Source: Mauremys mutica
Lineage: Eukaryota; Chordata; Testudines; Geoemydidae
Assembly: GCF_020497125.1 (NCBI RefSeq)
Contig: NC_059073.1
Coordinates: 13,785,225-13,849,224, forward strand
Direction of reading: 5' to 3'
Length of the DNA: 64,000 bases
Part shown: one piece after another, positions 11,531-22,054 of the stretch
Position numbering within the stretch: the first letter of the stretch is position 1
Layout of the letters: every line of letters begins with the position of its first letter
The notes under the pieces: generated by a model
Database searches by the model: none
Told to the model about the DNA's origin: nothing
The model's input: the letters and a program-made list of their open reading frames with translations, nothing else
Made by a program: the position numbers and the translations under genes

Positions 11531-12430
11531 CGTCGGAAATTACCTGTTTTTTGTAACGTGCAACATGCATTATCAATACAGGGTGCTGCCTTTCAGCTTG
11601 TGAAAGGCCCCATGGACATTACAAAGTGTCTGGTGGTAACTGCAGTGCATTTAAAGCAAAGGAGCATCTTAATTTACTGGTTGGTTCAGGGTTCCTTCCC
11701 CCTCCCCCAACAAGTATCAGACAGTGTTCAGTACATCATACGCTTGGTCACCAGCCTGGGACTCTGAATAAACAAGGACAAGTCTCACTTAACTCCAATG
11801 CAAAGAATAGAATATATTGGAGCCCTCATAGATTCCACAGTGTTGAAGGCATTTCTGCCTCATGCCAAGTTCAGCAACATGTCGGAACTGATCAGTCATC
11901 TATAGATCAATCCTCCAACAACCATGAGAACATTTACCTCGTTAGCCATATGGCCTCATGCACTCTAATTCCATTTGCAAGGATGCATCTATGTTGCCTT
12001 CAGGGATGGCTAAAAAATCTTTACCAGCCCAGTGTTCACAGTATGAACATGATACTGCAAATCTCTCCGGTAGTCTTGGATTCCCTCTGTTAGTGGAAGG
12101 ATCAGTAGCAAGCTTACAAGGATATTCTTTTCTCGACATCATTTCCTCTGAAGTAAATTGTCATAGATGCCCCAGTGTTGGGATGGGGAGCTTAACTTGA
12201 TGATCTCATAATTCAAGTACAATCGTCTCATCACAAAACCCAGCTTCATATCAGAGTTCTGATGCTCAGGGTGCTTTAGCTTGCATGCAGCTCCTTTCTT
12301 TCTGACATTGCAGGTCAACACGTTAAAATTCAGGCAGGGCTGCCATATATGATTTTCCATAAAGACAAGGTTATTCTCAGACCACACCTTAAATTCCTTC
12401 ATAAGGTACTGTCTGATTTTCATTTAAATC
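11531..12430 (+). pseudogene. DIRS reverse transcriptase C-terminal and RNase H relic
   Basis: After the MITE the DIRS reading resumes. Around 11,660-11,690 is an 'IYWLVQG' type segment at the place of the family YLDDWL motif; the catalytic aspartates are lost. At about 11,773-11,840 is 'NKDKSHLTPMQRIEYIGALI', a very characteristic DIRS motif. Near 11,990-12,060 is 'LPSGMAKK..' in one frame, with 'LQGWLKNLYQP' in the neighbouring frame typical of the following RNase H region. Frame changes show at least two frameshifts. No function remains. Confidence 0.6.
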
Positions 12431-12805
12431 AGTCTGTGCTTTCTGTTTTTCCAGAAACCATACTCAACCAAGGGTGAAGCTGTACTGCACACGTTAGATA
12501 TCTTATAGGCCTTATCCTTTTATTTAGATAGGACAAAATCATTTCGTCATCCCCATGGCTGTTTTTCTCTTGCTGAAAGATTGAAGGGTCAGGCAGTTTC
12601 AACCCAGAGAATTTATAGATGGGTGTCAGGTTGTATAAAGTTATGTTATGAAATGGCCAATTTACAGCTTGGTGGAAACATTAGGGTGCATTCAACCAGG
12701 GCACAGGTAGCCTCCACGGTCCTGTTTAGGGGTGTTCCTATAGTTGATATTTATAGGGCTGTTACCGGGAATAACTTATGTACCTTCATGGGCAGATGCT
12801 GAATT
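12330..12805 (+). pseudogene. DIRS tyrosine recombinase relic
   Basis: In one frame, 'FHKDKVILRPHLKFLHKV' (about 12,350-12,410), 'KGEAVLHTLDIL' (about 12,471-12,506) and 'FYLDRTKSFRH' (about 12,520-12,553) follow the order of DIRS tyrosine recombinases. The frame at 12,581-12,802 continues with 'QRIYRWVSGCIKLCYE' and then 'HSTR', the H-x-x-R box of the active site. It ends in 'TFMGRC', where the family has a W...F..(H/R)Y ending; the nucleophilic tyrosine is not visible. One stop separates the parts. This enzyme would integrate the circular DIRS DNA. Confidence 0.7.
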
Positions 12806-12843
12806 TAGCAAGGCTGTATTAAAATCCCTATTTAATTAGACTC

Positions 12844-14575
12844 ATCATAGAATCATAGAAATGTAGCGTTGGAAGGGACCTCGAGAAGTCATCAAGTGAA
12901 GCCGCCTGCACTGTGACAGAACCAAGTAAACCTAAATCATCCCTGACAGGTATTTGTCCAACTTTTTTTTAAAAGCTTCCTATGATGGGGACTCCCCGAC
13001 CCCCCTTGGCAGCCTATTCCAAAGCTAAATTACCCTTACCCCCTCTCCAAGCCTCCACCCCTCCCACTTCCCACACACCCCCTTCTGCCCCCAAACTCCC
13101 TCCCAGAGCCTGTACCCCCTTTCCACACGCCCCCATACTCCCTCCCAGAGCCTGCACCCCCCCTTCCCACACACCCTCTCCCACCCCCAAACTCCCTCCC
13201 AGAGCCTGCACCCCCTCCCCCTTCCCACACACCCTCTCCCACCCCCAAACTCTCTCCCCAAGCCTGCACCCCCTCCCCTTTCCCACATACCCCATCCCAC
13301 CCCCAAACTCCTTCCCAGAGCCTGCAACCCCTGCACCCCAGATCTCCTCCTGCACCCAAACTCCCTCCCAGAGCCTGCACCCCAATCCCCTACCGCAGAT
13401 CTCCTCCCACATCAGAACTCCCTCCCAGAGCCTTAGGTAGATGGGGGGCAGAGTATTGAGGGGGTGGAGTTTTGGGGGGCGGGTTCTGGGCAGCATGAGT
13501 GACATTGGCCCGCTGGGAGGATTTGAGAACTGGCATTGGCCCTAAGGTAAATTGAGTTTGAGATCCCTGCCTTAACATATTGGAAGACTGTTATCAGGTC
13601 TCCCCCGCATAGTCTTCTTTTCTTAAGACTAAACGTCCAGTTTTTTAACCTTTTTTTGAAACTTTTCATCATTTTTGTTGTTCTCTGGATTTTTTCCAAT
13701 TTGTCCACATCTTTCCTAAATTGTGGCACCCAGAACGGGACTAGTAATCCAACTGAGGCCTCACGAGTGCCAAGCAGAGCGGAACAATTGTCTTACATAC
13801 AACACTTCTGTTAATACACCCCAGAATCACATTAGCCCTTTTTGCAGTTGCATCACATTGTTGACTCATATTCAGTTTGTGGTCTACTATAACCCCCAGC
13901 TTCTTTGCAGCCGTGTGACCACCCAGCCAGTTATTCTGCATTTTGTAGTTGTGCATTTGATTTTTCCTTCCTAAGTGAGGTACTTTGCACTTGTCTTTAT
14001 TGAATTCCATCTTGTTGAATTCAGACCAATTCTCCAATTTGTCATGGTCATTTTGAATTTAAACCTGTCCTCCAAAGTGCTTGCAACCCCTACTCACTTA
14101 GTGTCATCTGCACAATTTATTAGCATACTCTCCACTCCATTATTCAAGTCATTAATTGAAATATTGACCCCTGAGGGACCCCACTACACATGCTCTCCCA
14201 ATTTGACAGGAAATCATTGATAGCTACTCTTTTCAACCAATTGTGCACTCATAGTAATTTCATCTAGCCCATATTTCTCTAGTTTGCTTATGAGAATGTC
14301 ATGTGGAACTGTGACAAAAGCTTTACTAAAATCAAGGTATTTTGCGTCTACTTCTTCCCCTCCCTTTCCCCCCTCCCCCCATCCACTAGGTCAGTAACCC
14401 TATTAAAGCAGGAAATGAAGTTGGTTTGGCATGGTTTGTTCTTGACAAATCCACCTAACCCTATTATCCTCCAAGTGCTTGCAAATTGATTGATTAATAA
14501 TTTGCACCAATATCTTTCCAGGTATTAAAGTTAGGCTGACTGCTCTATAATTCCCTAGGTCTTTCTAGACTTGCA
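12844..14575 (-). mobile_element. CR1 LINE, 5'-truncated, interrupted
   Basis: The minus-strand 3' end of CR1 begins at 12,844 ('atcatagaatcatagaa', 'ttggaagggacct') and proceeds through the reverse transcriptase region. The frame 13,741-14,037 reads 'FNKDKCKVPHLG' and '[15 protein letters not shown]', and 13,433-13,729 reads 'FRKDVDKLEKIQRTTKMMK', both standard CR1 C-terminal blocks. It is interrupted at 13,038-13,569. It sits between the DIRS recombinase relic and the DIRS internal complementary region, so it inserted into the DIRS copy. Confidence 0.85.
13038..13569. repeat. C-rich minisatellite with a hAT-like end, inserted in CR1
   Basis: From 13,038 to about 13,435 the plus strand is a tandem array of roughly 55-60 bp units built on 'ctccctcccagagcctgcac' and 'cccacacaccctctccc'. 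The right part ends 'gagtttgagatccctg', similar to the inverted end of hAT MITEs ('cagggatctcaaact'). The left hAT end is missing, so this is probably a 5'-deleted MITE whose interior expanded. The glycine-rich minus-strand frames here (13,014-13,505) are products of the repeat, not proteins. Confidence 0.65.
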
Positions 14576-14617
14576 GTACCCCTCTGTCTTTACAGTGTAC
14601 TGCTTGAGAGTCAGCAG

Positions 14618-14712
14618 ATATGGAGCACACACAGTCAAAGAAGAAAGGAAGTTACTTATCTGTTCAGTAACTGGAGTTCTTCAAGAGGTGTTGTCTGTGT
14701 TCCATGACCCAC
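14618..14712. repeat. DIRS internal complementary region
   Basis: The first part ('ggagcacacacagtcaaaga') is similar to the reverse complement of the left end near 8,589-8,618. The second part ('ttcagtaactggagttcttc') is the reverse complement of the right end near 14,935-14,985. A short segment complementary to both outer edges, next to the right repeat, is the diagnostic DIRS feature used as template for circle closure. Similarity was judged by eye. Confidence 0.65.
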
Positions 14713-14714
14713 TC

Positions 14715-14985
14715 TCCTTTCCCCGCTACTGCTGAGTCTCTAATAGTTGGACTGTGTAGTGTTGAAGGAACTGAGGGTCAGTTGGTCACTGTATCCCCTT
14801 TTTAATTCCCTAAAGGGGAATGGCTTGAGGCTATGCACGGAGCAGGTCCAACCAGTGCACACTGCTGGCTAATGCATTCCGATCTCTAGTGCTTGGAGCG
14901 TTTGTGCACCAGATGTGGAATACATGGTGACAACATATCTCAAAGAACTCCAGTTACTGAACAGGTAAGTAACTTCCTTTTCCAG
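14715..14985 (-). repeat. Right inverted terminal repeat of the DIRS element
   Basis: Reverse complement matches 8,588-8,800. The outermost part extends further than the left end by about 30 bases ('ttacctgttcagtaactgga' read on the minus strand), which is also found in the internal complementary region. Confidence 0.75.
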
Positions 14986-16640
14986 TAACATACAAAATAC
15001 AGCCACTAAATTGATCTTCCTCATCCACTGACTTGAACGCATCACTCCCTTTCCAGTATCTCCACTGGGCCCCAATCCATTGTCACATCATATTTTTAAG
15101 TTATTCGTGTCTACCTTCTGAGTTCTACTTAGGTCTGCCCTACCTTCTTTATCCTCCTTTGTCAAGCCTTGCCTCACCTGTAGTCTGACTGCTCTGCTAA
15201 CATCATCGGCTTCTTGCACAACTGCGTTCTTTCCTTCTTCTACGTAGCCTATTGGGCATGGTTGCATCTTCTTTTCACTCATCCTGTCCACATGTAAGTT
15301 CCTTTTAAAGACTGAACTGACTCCTATATGGTTGTTCCCTATTAGTCTGTCTGTCTTTTAGATCGTTATCTCCATGGAGTTTCTCTACATTGTGGGTGCC
15401 ACCATAAGCAAATATTAAATAATAATTTTATTTTCCAGATCTGCTAATTCCAGCAGCTGGACAGAGTCCACAGTTTCACACTTCAAACTGTTTCCAGTTA
15501 AGCACTAACCTAGTTAATAGAATATTAAGCCCCCAAAGTGTGTAACACAGGTGTCTCCTCATTGAAAGTAATAGCCCCAATTTCTGCTTCAGTTGGCATC
15601 CTGAAGACAGAAAGGTCAGTTTCTGAAAAGTGACAGCGACCGGGAGCAGGAAAGATCCTTTCTTCATAAAGACACATTGTTTTAATCTAAAAACTTTCAA
15701 GCCTCATCATCTTCATTTATCTTCATGTATTATTCAGCCTGGAATAGATGCACTTTGGGCTTGTCATATCGCTACCTCTTTTTTTCCCCCTTCTGCATCA
15801 AAGGCTCTAGTCAAATGAGAAATGTTTATAAATAGAATGAGTGATATAGTGGCCAGAGTGGGACTTTGCAAGATTCCTGAGACTTTGTTCAGCTGGTGCT
15901 TTGGATTTTGGCTCAGGAAAAGTAATCTCAACAAGAACCTTCAAATTCTCTCCCACCTCTGTCTGTCCCAGTAAATAAGTTATTGCTTCGGAGTTCTCAT
16001 GTGCTCAGCTGTCTTGCTTTTCAGGGACTTAATGGAATGTATCCTTCATTTTCATTCAGTAGACACATTGCTTTTCCAGCTTATACGGGTTACACAAGTA
16101 AACAAAATCCGTGTGACTGCTCAGAACAGAGATTGTTGAAGAGGCAGTGCTATACGTGTCCCCTAGTAATAGTTTTTTTTAGAAAAAAATAGAAAAAGAA
16201 ATGCACCTTCTATCTGCTATTATTCAATCAGATCACCCTAGTATCTGGTAAAGATTTTGATCATTATTTGAATGGAAAGATTGGTTTAATTTGTTAGGAA
16301 ACTAACAAGTATGGTAAATTGTAACAGTAGGATATCAGATTAGGGAGTACTGACTTCTATGAGGAGATAGAGAAACAGTAGCTAAATACATCTGGAAGAT
16401 TAGCAGTTCTGAACTCTGCTAATTATAAAGCTGTGCTAAAAATTTAGGTCTTTAAATGGGATTTAAACCTGGACACAGCCTGAGAATTCCTTGTGTACAG
16501 AAGCATAGTATAGTGTTCCACGAACTGGAACAATGGGGGGGGGGCAAAGTACCTATCATGTGCTAGAATGAGGAGAATCATTTATGTAGAACTACAAGGG
16601 AATGCAACTTAGTAAAAAAAAATAAAAAAAAAATACGCCA
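14986..16640. other. Unassigned sequence, no gene seen
   Basis: No domain or repeat family was recognised. Short frames on both strands (15,476-15,818) have no recognisable content. Confidence 0.5.
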
Positions 16641-16692
16641 AACCTGTAAAAGTCCCTGCCAAAGAGCTTACATTCTAAAGATGTTTGTGCAC
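16641..16692 (-). mobile_element. Ancient repeat tail fragment (copy 2)
   Basis: 'agtccctgccaaagagctta' followed by 'cattctaaag' matches the end of the family copy at 575-725. Only about 50 bases are recognisable. Confidence 0.4.
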
Positions 16693-18876
16693 ATGATAAA
16701 TTAGGATGTGATATAGAACTGAGCTGGAGAGTTGTTATATGAAACCTAGATGCTCAGGCCTGCATGATAAATGCCACATTCGTGTTAGAATTCAGGTACT
16801 GCTCTAATGGTTTACCTGTAAATTTGCTAAGATAACAATTATTTTCCCTTTATTCCTTCCTTCCATCAGTACTTGATGGAGACCTCAAAAGAACACTTAT
16901 GTGCTGCAAGCATATGTGTTGGTGATTTGGTAGACGGCACTTTTACCTCTATAAAGGAAGAACCAATGCCCCAGCACAGTGCTAGGGTGCTTGTGGAGTG
17001 TGTTATCTGACTACTTGTTATTGGAAAACTCTGACTTTTTTTGAGAGCGGCTCAATGTTGTGCCCTTTCCAGTTACAACTTAAGCAACTACTTTCTGTCC
17101 ATTTAAATGTAGTCCGCAGTTTCAGTTGGCTGTCTTCGCTTCCTGACCTTAAACATTACATGGTGTGGGTATGCTCTGTTGATAGTTATTGTCTTTTGCC
17201 TAAGGTTGGGGGAAGTGATATCTGTGTACATATATTAGTTTATTGTATATGTACGTAGGTATGTAAATGTGCCTAATTTGAAAATCTAGCCCATTATGTC
17301 TTTCGTATATCTGAACAAATGTAGACTCTAAAAAGAGAGCATGTTGCCACAAAGAAAGTGCAAGTGTCCAAACAGCTAACGTTTGGTTATTCCATTCATT
17401 TGATTTTGCTTTCAATCCATTATCCCATGTCTTTCTCACTAAATGTTGTCGCACAATGTGTAAGTGCTAGCTAGTTACCTTTTAAGAAAGTCTTCCTCCT
17501 CATGAATTTATGACCTGCGTTATGGCAGTCACCCACTAATCCTATGCATAATATTTTTTAGTATTTTCATCCTAGTATCCTGTTCCTAGGTTTACTGGAA
17601 GGCATGTTCTATGTCAGGTAAACTTTCTTTGACTAATTATTAAACACATTTATGTATGCCTTCACTGGCACACGAACTGTCTATATGAAAAACCATCACT
17701 CTTAGCCGCATCATGTTGGATCAAAAATCTCTAGCTTGATCAAGAGGAAGTAAAATTTGAAAGTTAAGTTTCACAGGCTGCTCTATAGCCCCTTTCATAG
17801 CAATGCATTTCTGCTCAGCCCCTCTTTCTAGAGAATGCTGCTGTCTATATCTCTTTCATATGCCCACCCTTGTGGATGACCACACCTTGCTGGCCTCCTC
17901 ATAGGTTATATATGCAGTTGCCTTGACAGCCAGCCACTTCCTTTCTCCTGCACTGAGAGAACTGTTCTGGCTGCAGTAGCCAACAAACTGAAATGTCCCT
18001 TCCCAAGGCATTCTGTCTATTGTGTAATCATTTTAGTTGTCTGTGCAGCTAGTTTTGCTGGACTGTGAGCAGGGTGCAGCACTTTGTGATAGAACTTTAT
18101 AATACAAGGAGAGTGCATAAGCCTGAACTGACTTGTTCCACGAAAGATAAGGATTACAATTTCAAATTTAACCTCTGGAGAACCTGCAACCAATGAGCAG
18201 AGAATTGTGAAGGTGTAATACTTTCAAACATTTTTTTTGTCCCTATGCAGCGGTATTCTGGAGATGCTAAAGCCAAGCCGAAAGAGTAACAGGGCAACCC
18301 AGTTAATGGAGCATTCCAGTTATCAAGTTTTGAAGTGATAAAAGCGCAAATAAAATGGTCTTAATTTTGCGTATTGAGATCAACCGTATTTTTAGCGATT
18401 TTAGAGGAGTTGAACCCCAGAACCTCAACAACATTACAAATGTAAACTGTAAAGAAAAGGTTGATATAAAAAGCAAACATCTCAATTAACCTCTGAAGGT
18501 TAGTAAGTTTCATTACCACCAGGATAATACAATGTACTCTGTAAATTGCCTTTAAGATGGAAAAGGACCTATATGGACCAGATTCTGAGATGTTTTGAGA
18601 AGACCCAATTCCTGTTGAGTCATTGGGCAGAGTTTAATATTTTGGGGGGTTCTGGGTAGGCAGTGATTTTAAGCTTTCTCCAACTTAATTTTAAAATGGG
18701 AGATGTGGGGTTGGAGAGAAGTGTGTTCCACTGCTTTTCTCTAACCATTATCTAGGTTGGGGTTCATGGCCTTAGTGATGGAATTGCTGCATTTCCATAC
18801 TTTAAAAAGTTGAGTTTTCTTTTATGTTAAATTTTACTCTGAATGTCCTTAATTTCTAATTTTTTATTATTATCAT
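16693..18876. other. Unassigned sequence, no gene seen
   Basis: AT-rich. No RNA gene, exon-like block with strong codon pattern, or repeat family was recognised. Confidence 0.5.
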
Positions 18877-19012
18877 AGGTGCTGGAACTAGGGATGCAGG
18901 GGGTACTGCTGCACCCCCTGGCTTGAAGTGGTTTACATCATATACAGGGTTTACAGTTTGACGGAGTGGCTTTCAGTATCCCAACTATAAAAATGGTTCC
19001 ACCACTCCTGAT
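18877..19012. mobile_element. Small MITE with inverted ends
   Basis: The left end 'aggtgctggaac' and the right end 'gttccaccactcct' are inverted copies (2-3 mismatches). They enclose about 110 bases containing 'tgcaccccctggcttgaagt'. This is a common short DNA-transposon derivative in turtle genomes; superfamily not determined. Confidence 0.5.
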
Positions 19013-20136
19013 TGTTGTTACAGTGCTTTTAATGGTGTTTCACCCTTAAGTTACTGAAATGTGCTCTCAGACTTGATTTTGTCTTAATTTTTTAATTTAA
19101 TTTTAATATTTTGTCTGCACATTTGTAACATTACAGGGTTTCGTACCTTTATTTTGTAAACATCTTATTGAAATGGAGAAAACGAAAACAGAATATAAAC
19201 TGAGAGCACCATTTGAATTTCTCATGATGTTTTGATGAAAAATGAATTGATCCAGATAGAGTAATGAGTCTTAAAATACCCCCGTTGGCAGTTTTTCACT
19301 GGAGTGTGTCATTTTCTTTGTACCCTTTTTTTGCAACAAATCTGAAACATTCTCAGACCTGTCCCTGGTCCACATTGTTGTTCCTCCTGCACCAATTTCT
19401 AGAATATCAGTTACCCTTTGGTAGTGTTTATCTTCAGAGTATTTGGAAAATATGTGCACCAAGCTAAACCCATGGAATTGTAATAGCACAAACACCACCA
19501 CTCACTTGCAGGGGCAAAAACCCAGAAAGAGACAGATAGTCCTTCATCAGAAACTCAGGAGCCTATGGCGAAGATCCATGAGCTAAGAAAGAGGAGACCA
19601 CCAGCCCTTTAAATCTCACCTCTTCAAAAGGCTGTTTAAATTTCCTTGTAATTTGACTACCCTTGTTACTGACTAACACAATGAACACCGACCTAGAAGA
19701 CAATTAGAGGAAATAGGCTGGAGAGTGTTCAGCCAATCTCCCCACTCCTTTTTAAATAAGTTAGCAGAGAGAGTTTATGTAAAGTCACTGCCTGCCCAGA
19801 ACCCAGATCTCTAACATGGCAAACACCCGCCTTATCCACTTGTCACTTCAGAGTGATTAAACAGTGATCTCTGTAGTATTAAGGCAAAATAACTTCCGAG
19901 TTGTGTGGAATGTATGACAGTCTCTGCTGCTCTGTTGGTATAATTGATATAAAAGAACGTGAGTTCACTGTTAAGGTTTTGCATTAGATGCAAGTTTGGT
20001 GGAGATGAGGTATGTTCTATTTTTGGGATGTGCTGCAGATGGAAGTGAAAGCTGGGAAGTGCTGGAATGTGTTGTTGACATCATTGCAGGTAATGTGAAA
20101 GTGGAAAGGAATGCTGAAGTCTTTCCCTTTAATGAC
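19013..20136. other. Unassigned sequence, no gene seen
   Basis: AT-rich flanking sequence. Frames at 19,264-19,501 overlap on opposite strands and have no recognisable content. Confidence 0.5.
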
Positions 20137-20973
20137 TTAGGATATGGCTACACTTGTAGCTGTACAGTGCTGGGAGTTAAACCTGTCTTCGTACAGCTGA
20201 GTAGGGAAAGCGCTGCAGTCTGTCCACACTGCCAGCTGCCAGCGCACTGTCGTGGCCACATTTGCAGCATCTGCAGCGGCATTGGGAGTGGTACATTATG
20301 AGCAGCTATCCCAGCGTTCAAGTAGCTGCAACGTGCTTTGCAAAGAGGGGACGGGTGTGACAGGGAGCGTGGGGGAGAGAGAGAGAGTGGATTTTTGGAG
20401 CCGACACTGTGTCAGCTCCCTGCCTTGCAAGTTCCGACCCTCTCCCTCACCCCTCAGTCACTGAAAGGAAACAGCAGCTGTTTTTTTTTTCCTCACAGAC
20501 CAGATAAGCAGCCACTCCCCAAAATGGACCCCCCCCCACCCGCCGCACTGCTTCTCTCCTCAAGCAAACACTAGCTGTGGGCGTTCCAAAGGGAGCCCCC
20601 CTGTCTCTGCTCATTCACAGCAAACAAGAGCTGTGTTTGTTTTTTTGATAAGCAGCTCCCAGAGCCCTGAGTTCACAACAAAACAAAGAGAGGCATCATA
20701 ACAAAACAAAGAGCGGAACCTTCACTTAAAAGGATTATGGGAAGCTTCCGGAGGTCAGTCACTGCATACTAAAGTTATTCCCTGTTTACACTGGTGCTCC
20801 AGCGCAGCAGCAGCGCTATACTCTTTATTCCTCTCGTGGAGGTGGAGTACAAGCAGCGCTGTAGCCACGGAGATACAGCGCTGTATGTGTCTTGCCAGTG
20901 TGGATGGGGAGTGAGTTACAGCGTTGTTGGTGGCTTTATTGCGCTGTAACTCTCAAGTGTAGCCAAGGCCTTA
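20137..20973. mobile_element. PIF/Harbinger-type MITE with TTA target duplication
   Basis: The element proper is 20,140-20,970 (831 bp), flanked by TTA at 20,137-20,139 and 20,971-20,973. Ends are inverted: 'tatggctacacttgtag' against 'ctcaagtgtagccaaggcc' read in reverse complement. Subterminal blocks also mirror each other (AGCGCTG-rich segments at about 20,207-20,280 and 20,800-20,950). The GC-rich core gives several chance frames (20,252-20,574) with no protein domains. The superfamily is inferred from the 3-bp TTA duplication. Confidence 0.65.
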
Positions 20974-21247
20974 TTTCCATTCCTTTAAGGTTTTGAGTAG
21001 GTGTGTGCGAATGGGGGGATGTTGCCACAATGTTAATTGTTTGCTAATATTCTGTAGATGCAGAGCATTGAGTTGCTGTCACAGCTGAATGTCAGCTGGT
21101 GGTCATTTTGGTTTTGATTTTGTCATCCTTCATGCAGTCTTTTTAAAGTGGGTCCAGTTGGGTTTTCATTTTGTGTTGTGCATAAGACTGACTGCTACAT
21201 TATATTCCATCATTTGATCTTAGAAATAAATAGGGCTAGAGTATAAG

Positions 21248-21541
21248 GGTATTTCTACATTGCAATTGGGAGGTATAATTGCAACACATGTAGACATAGC
21301 CAAGCTAGCTTTGATTGATCTAGTTCACTAGAAATATCAGTGAAGCCACGGCAGCACAGGCTTGTCAGCCAAGTAGATACTCAGGTTCCTGGGCAGGTTT
21401 GTACTTGGGTGGCTAGCCCATGCTGCCCCCTGTGCTGCTGCGGCTTCACTGCTATTTTTAGCAAGCTCAGTCAAAGCAAGCTCAAGTATGCCTACTCATG
21501 CTGTAGTCATACCTCCCAGTTGGCGAGTAGACATACCCCAG
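21248..21541. mobile_element. MITE with 'gggtatgtctac' inverted ends
   Basis: The left end 'gggtatttctacattgcaatt' and the right end 'gagtagacataccc' are inverted. Mirror blocks 'caagctagctttgattgatc' and 'gcaagctcagtcaaagcaag' occur inside. A related, more GC-rich copy with the same interior theme is at about 31,055-31,610. No clear target duplication was seen. Confidence 0.5.
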
Positions 21542-21604
21542 AAGGAAAATCATGGTGTGCGCTCTTTGATCCTATGAACAAAATAGAAAAATAAAAAATT
21601 ATGC

Positions 21605-21780
21605 CCCACAATAAAAGCCTTGATCCTGTAAGGTCCTGAATATTCTGGCCCCAACCCAGCAAAGCAATTAAGTTCGGCTTTAACTATACGCATGTGAGTA
21701 GTCCCACTGAAGCCAATTGGCCTATTTATGTCTTTAAGTGCTTTGTTGGATTGGGGCCAGAATTCTCTGGACCTTGCAGA
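21605..21780. repeat. Ancient palindromic repeat
   Basis: 'gatcctgtaaggtcctgaat' is mirrored by 'gttggattggggccag', and the centre 'gtgagtagtcccactgaagc' is typical of an old amniote hairpin-like repeat. A related piece is at 48,095-48,190. Very diverged. Confidence 0.4.
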
Positions 21781-21849
21781 TTGAGCGCAAGCTCCTCGGA
21801 TATGCCTATACACATGAATATATGCCCAATCACTTAGCATCTACATTGG

Positions 21850-22050
21850 AGTTTTCCTTTTCAAAGTACTTTGCAAATATTAACTAGTAAAGACTCATTA
21901 CCCCACCCTTCTTATTTTAAAGATGGAGAAAGGAAAGCAAAGAGAGATTGTTACTTATTTAGAGTTGCACAGCGAGTGAGAACTGGGATTGAACCTAAGG
22001 AGTTACTGGCTCACTGTGTCCCATGCTTCAGACCATACCTCACTCCTTTT
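21850..22050 (-). mobile_element. MIR/CORE-SINE
   Basis: In plus orientation it reads as the reverse complement of MIR: 'caaagtactttgcaaatatt', 'ttttaaagatggagaaagg', 'ttgcacagcgagtgagaact', then 'gggattgaacctaaggagtt' from the tRNA-like head. The order matches the known consensus over most of its length. Confidence 0.65.
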
Positions 22051-22054
22051 TGAA

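Larger units (their letters stand above)
8588..14985 (+). mobile_element. DIRS-type tyrosine-recombinase retrotransposon, degraded but structurally whole
   Basis: The left end (8588-8800) and right end (about 14,715-14,960) are inverted copies of each other: both contain 'ttccacatctgg', 'gcctcaagcc' and 'gaccaactgaccctcagttc'. Between them, in order, are a gag zinc-knuckle relic, reverse transcriptase and RNase H relics, a tyrosine recombinase relic and an internal complementary region. This is the textbook DIRS order. The coding regions carry many stops and frameshifts. The body was later interrupted by a hAT MITE (11,208-11,522) and by a CR1 (12,844-14,575). With these removed, the element is about 4.3 kb, shorter than intact vertebrate DIRS elements (about 5-6 kb), so internal deletions are likely. 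Confidence 0.8.

Noticed and set aside
11231..11767. 178-codon GC-rich frame, mirrored by frames on the other strand
   Set aside because: It lies mostly in the palindromic hAT MITE; matching peptides on both strands come from the hairpin.
13014..13505. 163-codon glycine-rich frame on the minus strand (silk or keratin-like look)
   Set aside because: It is the translation of the C-rich minisatellite, open in several frames because of the unit composition.
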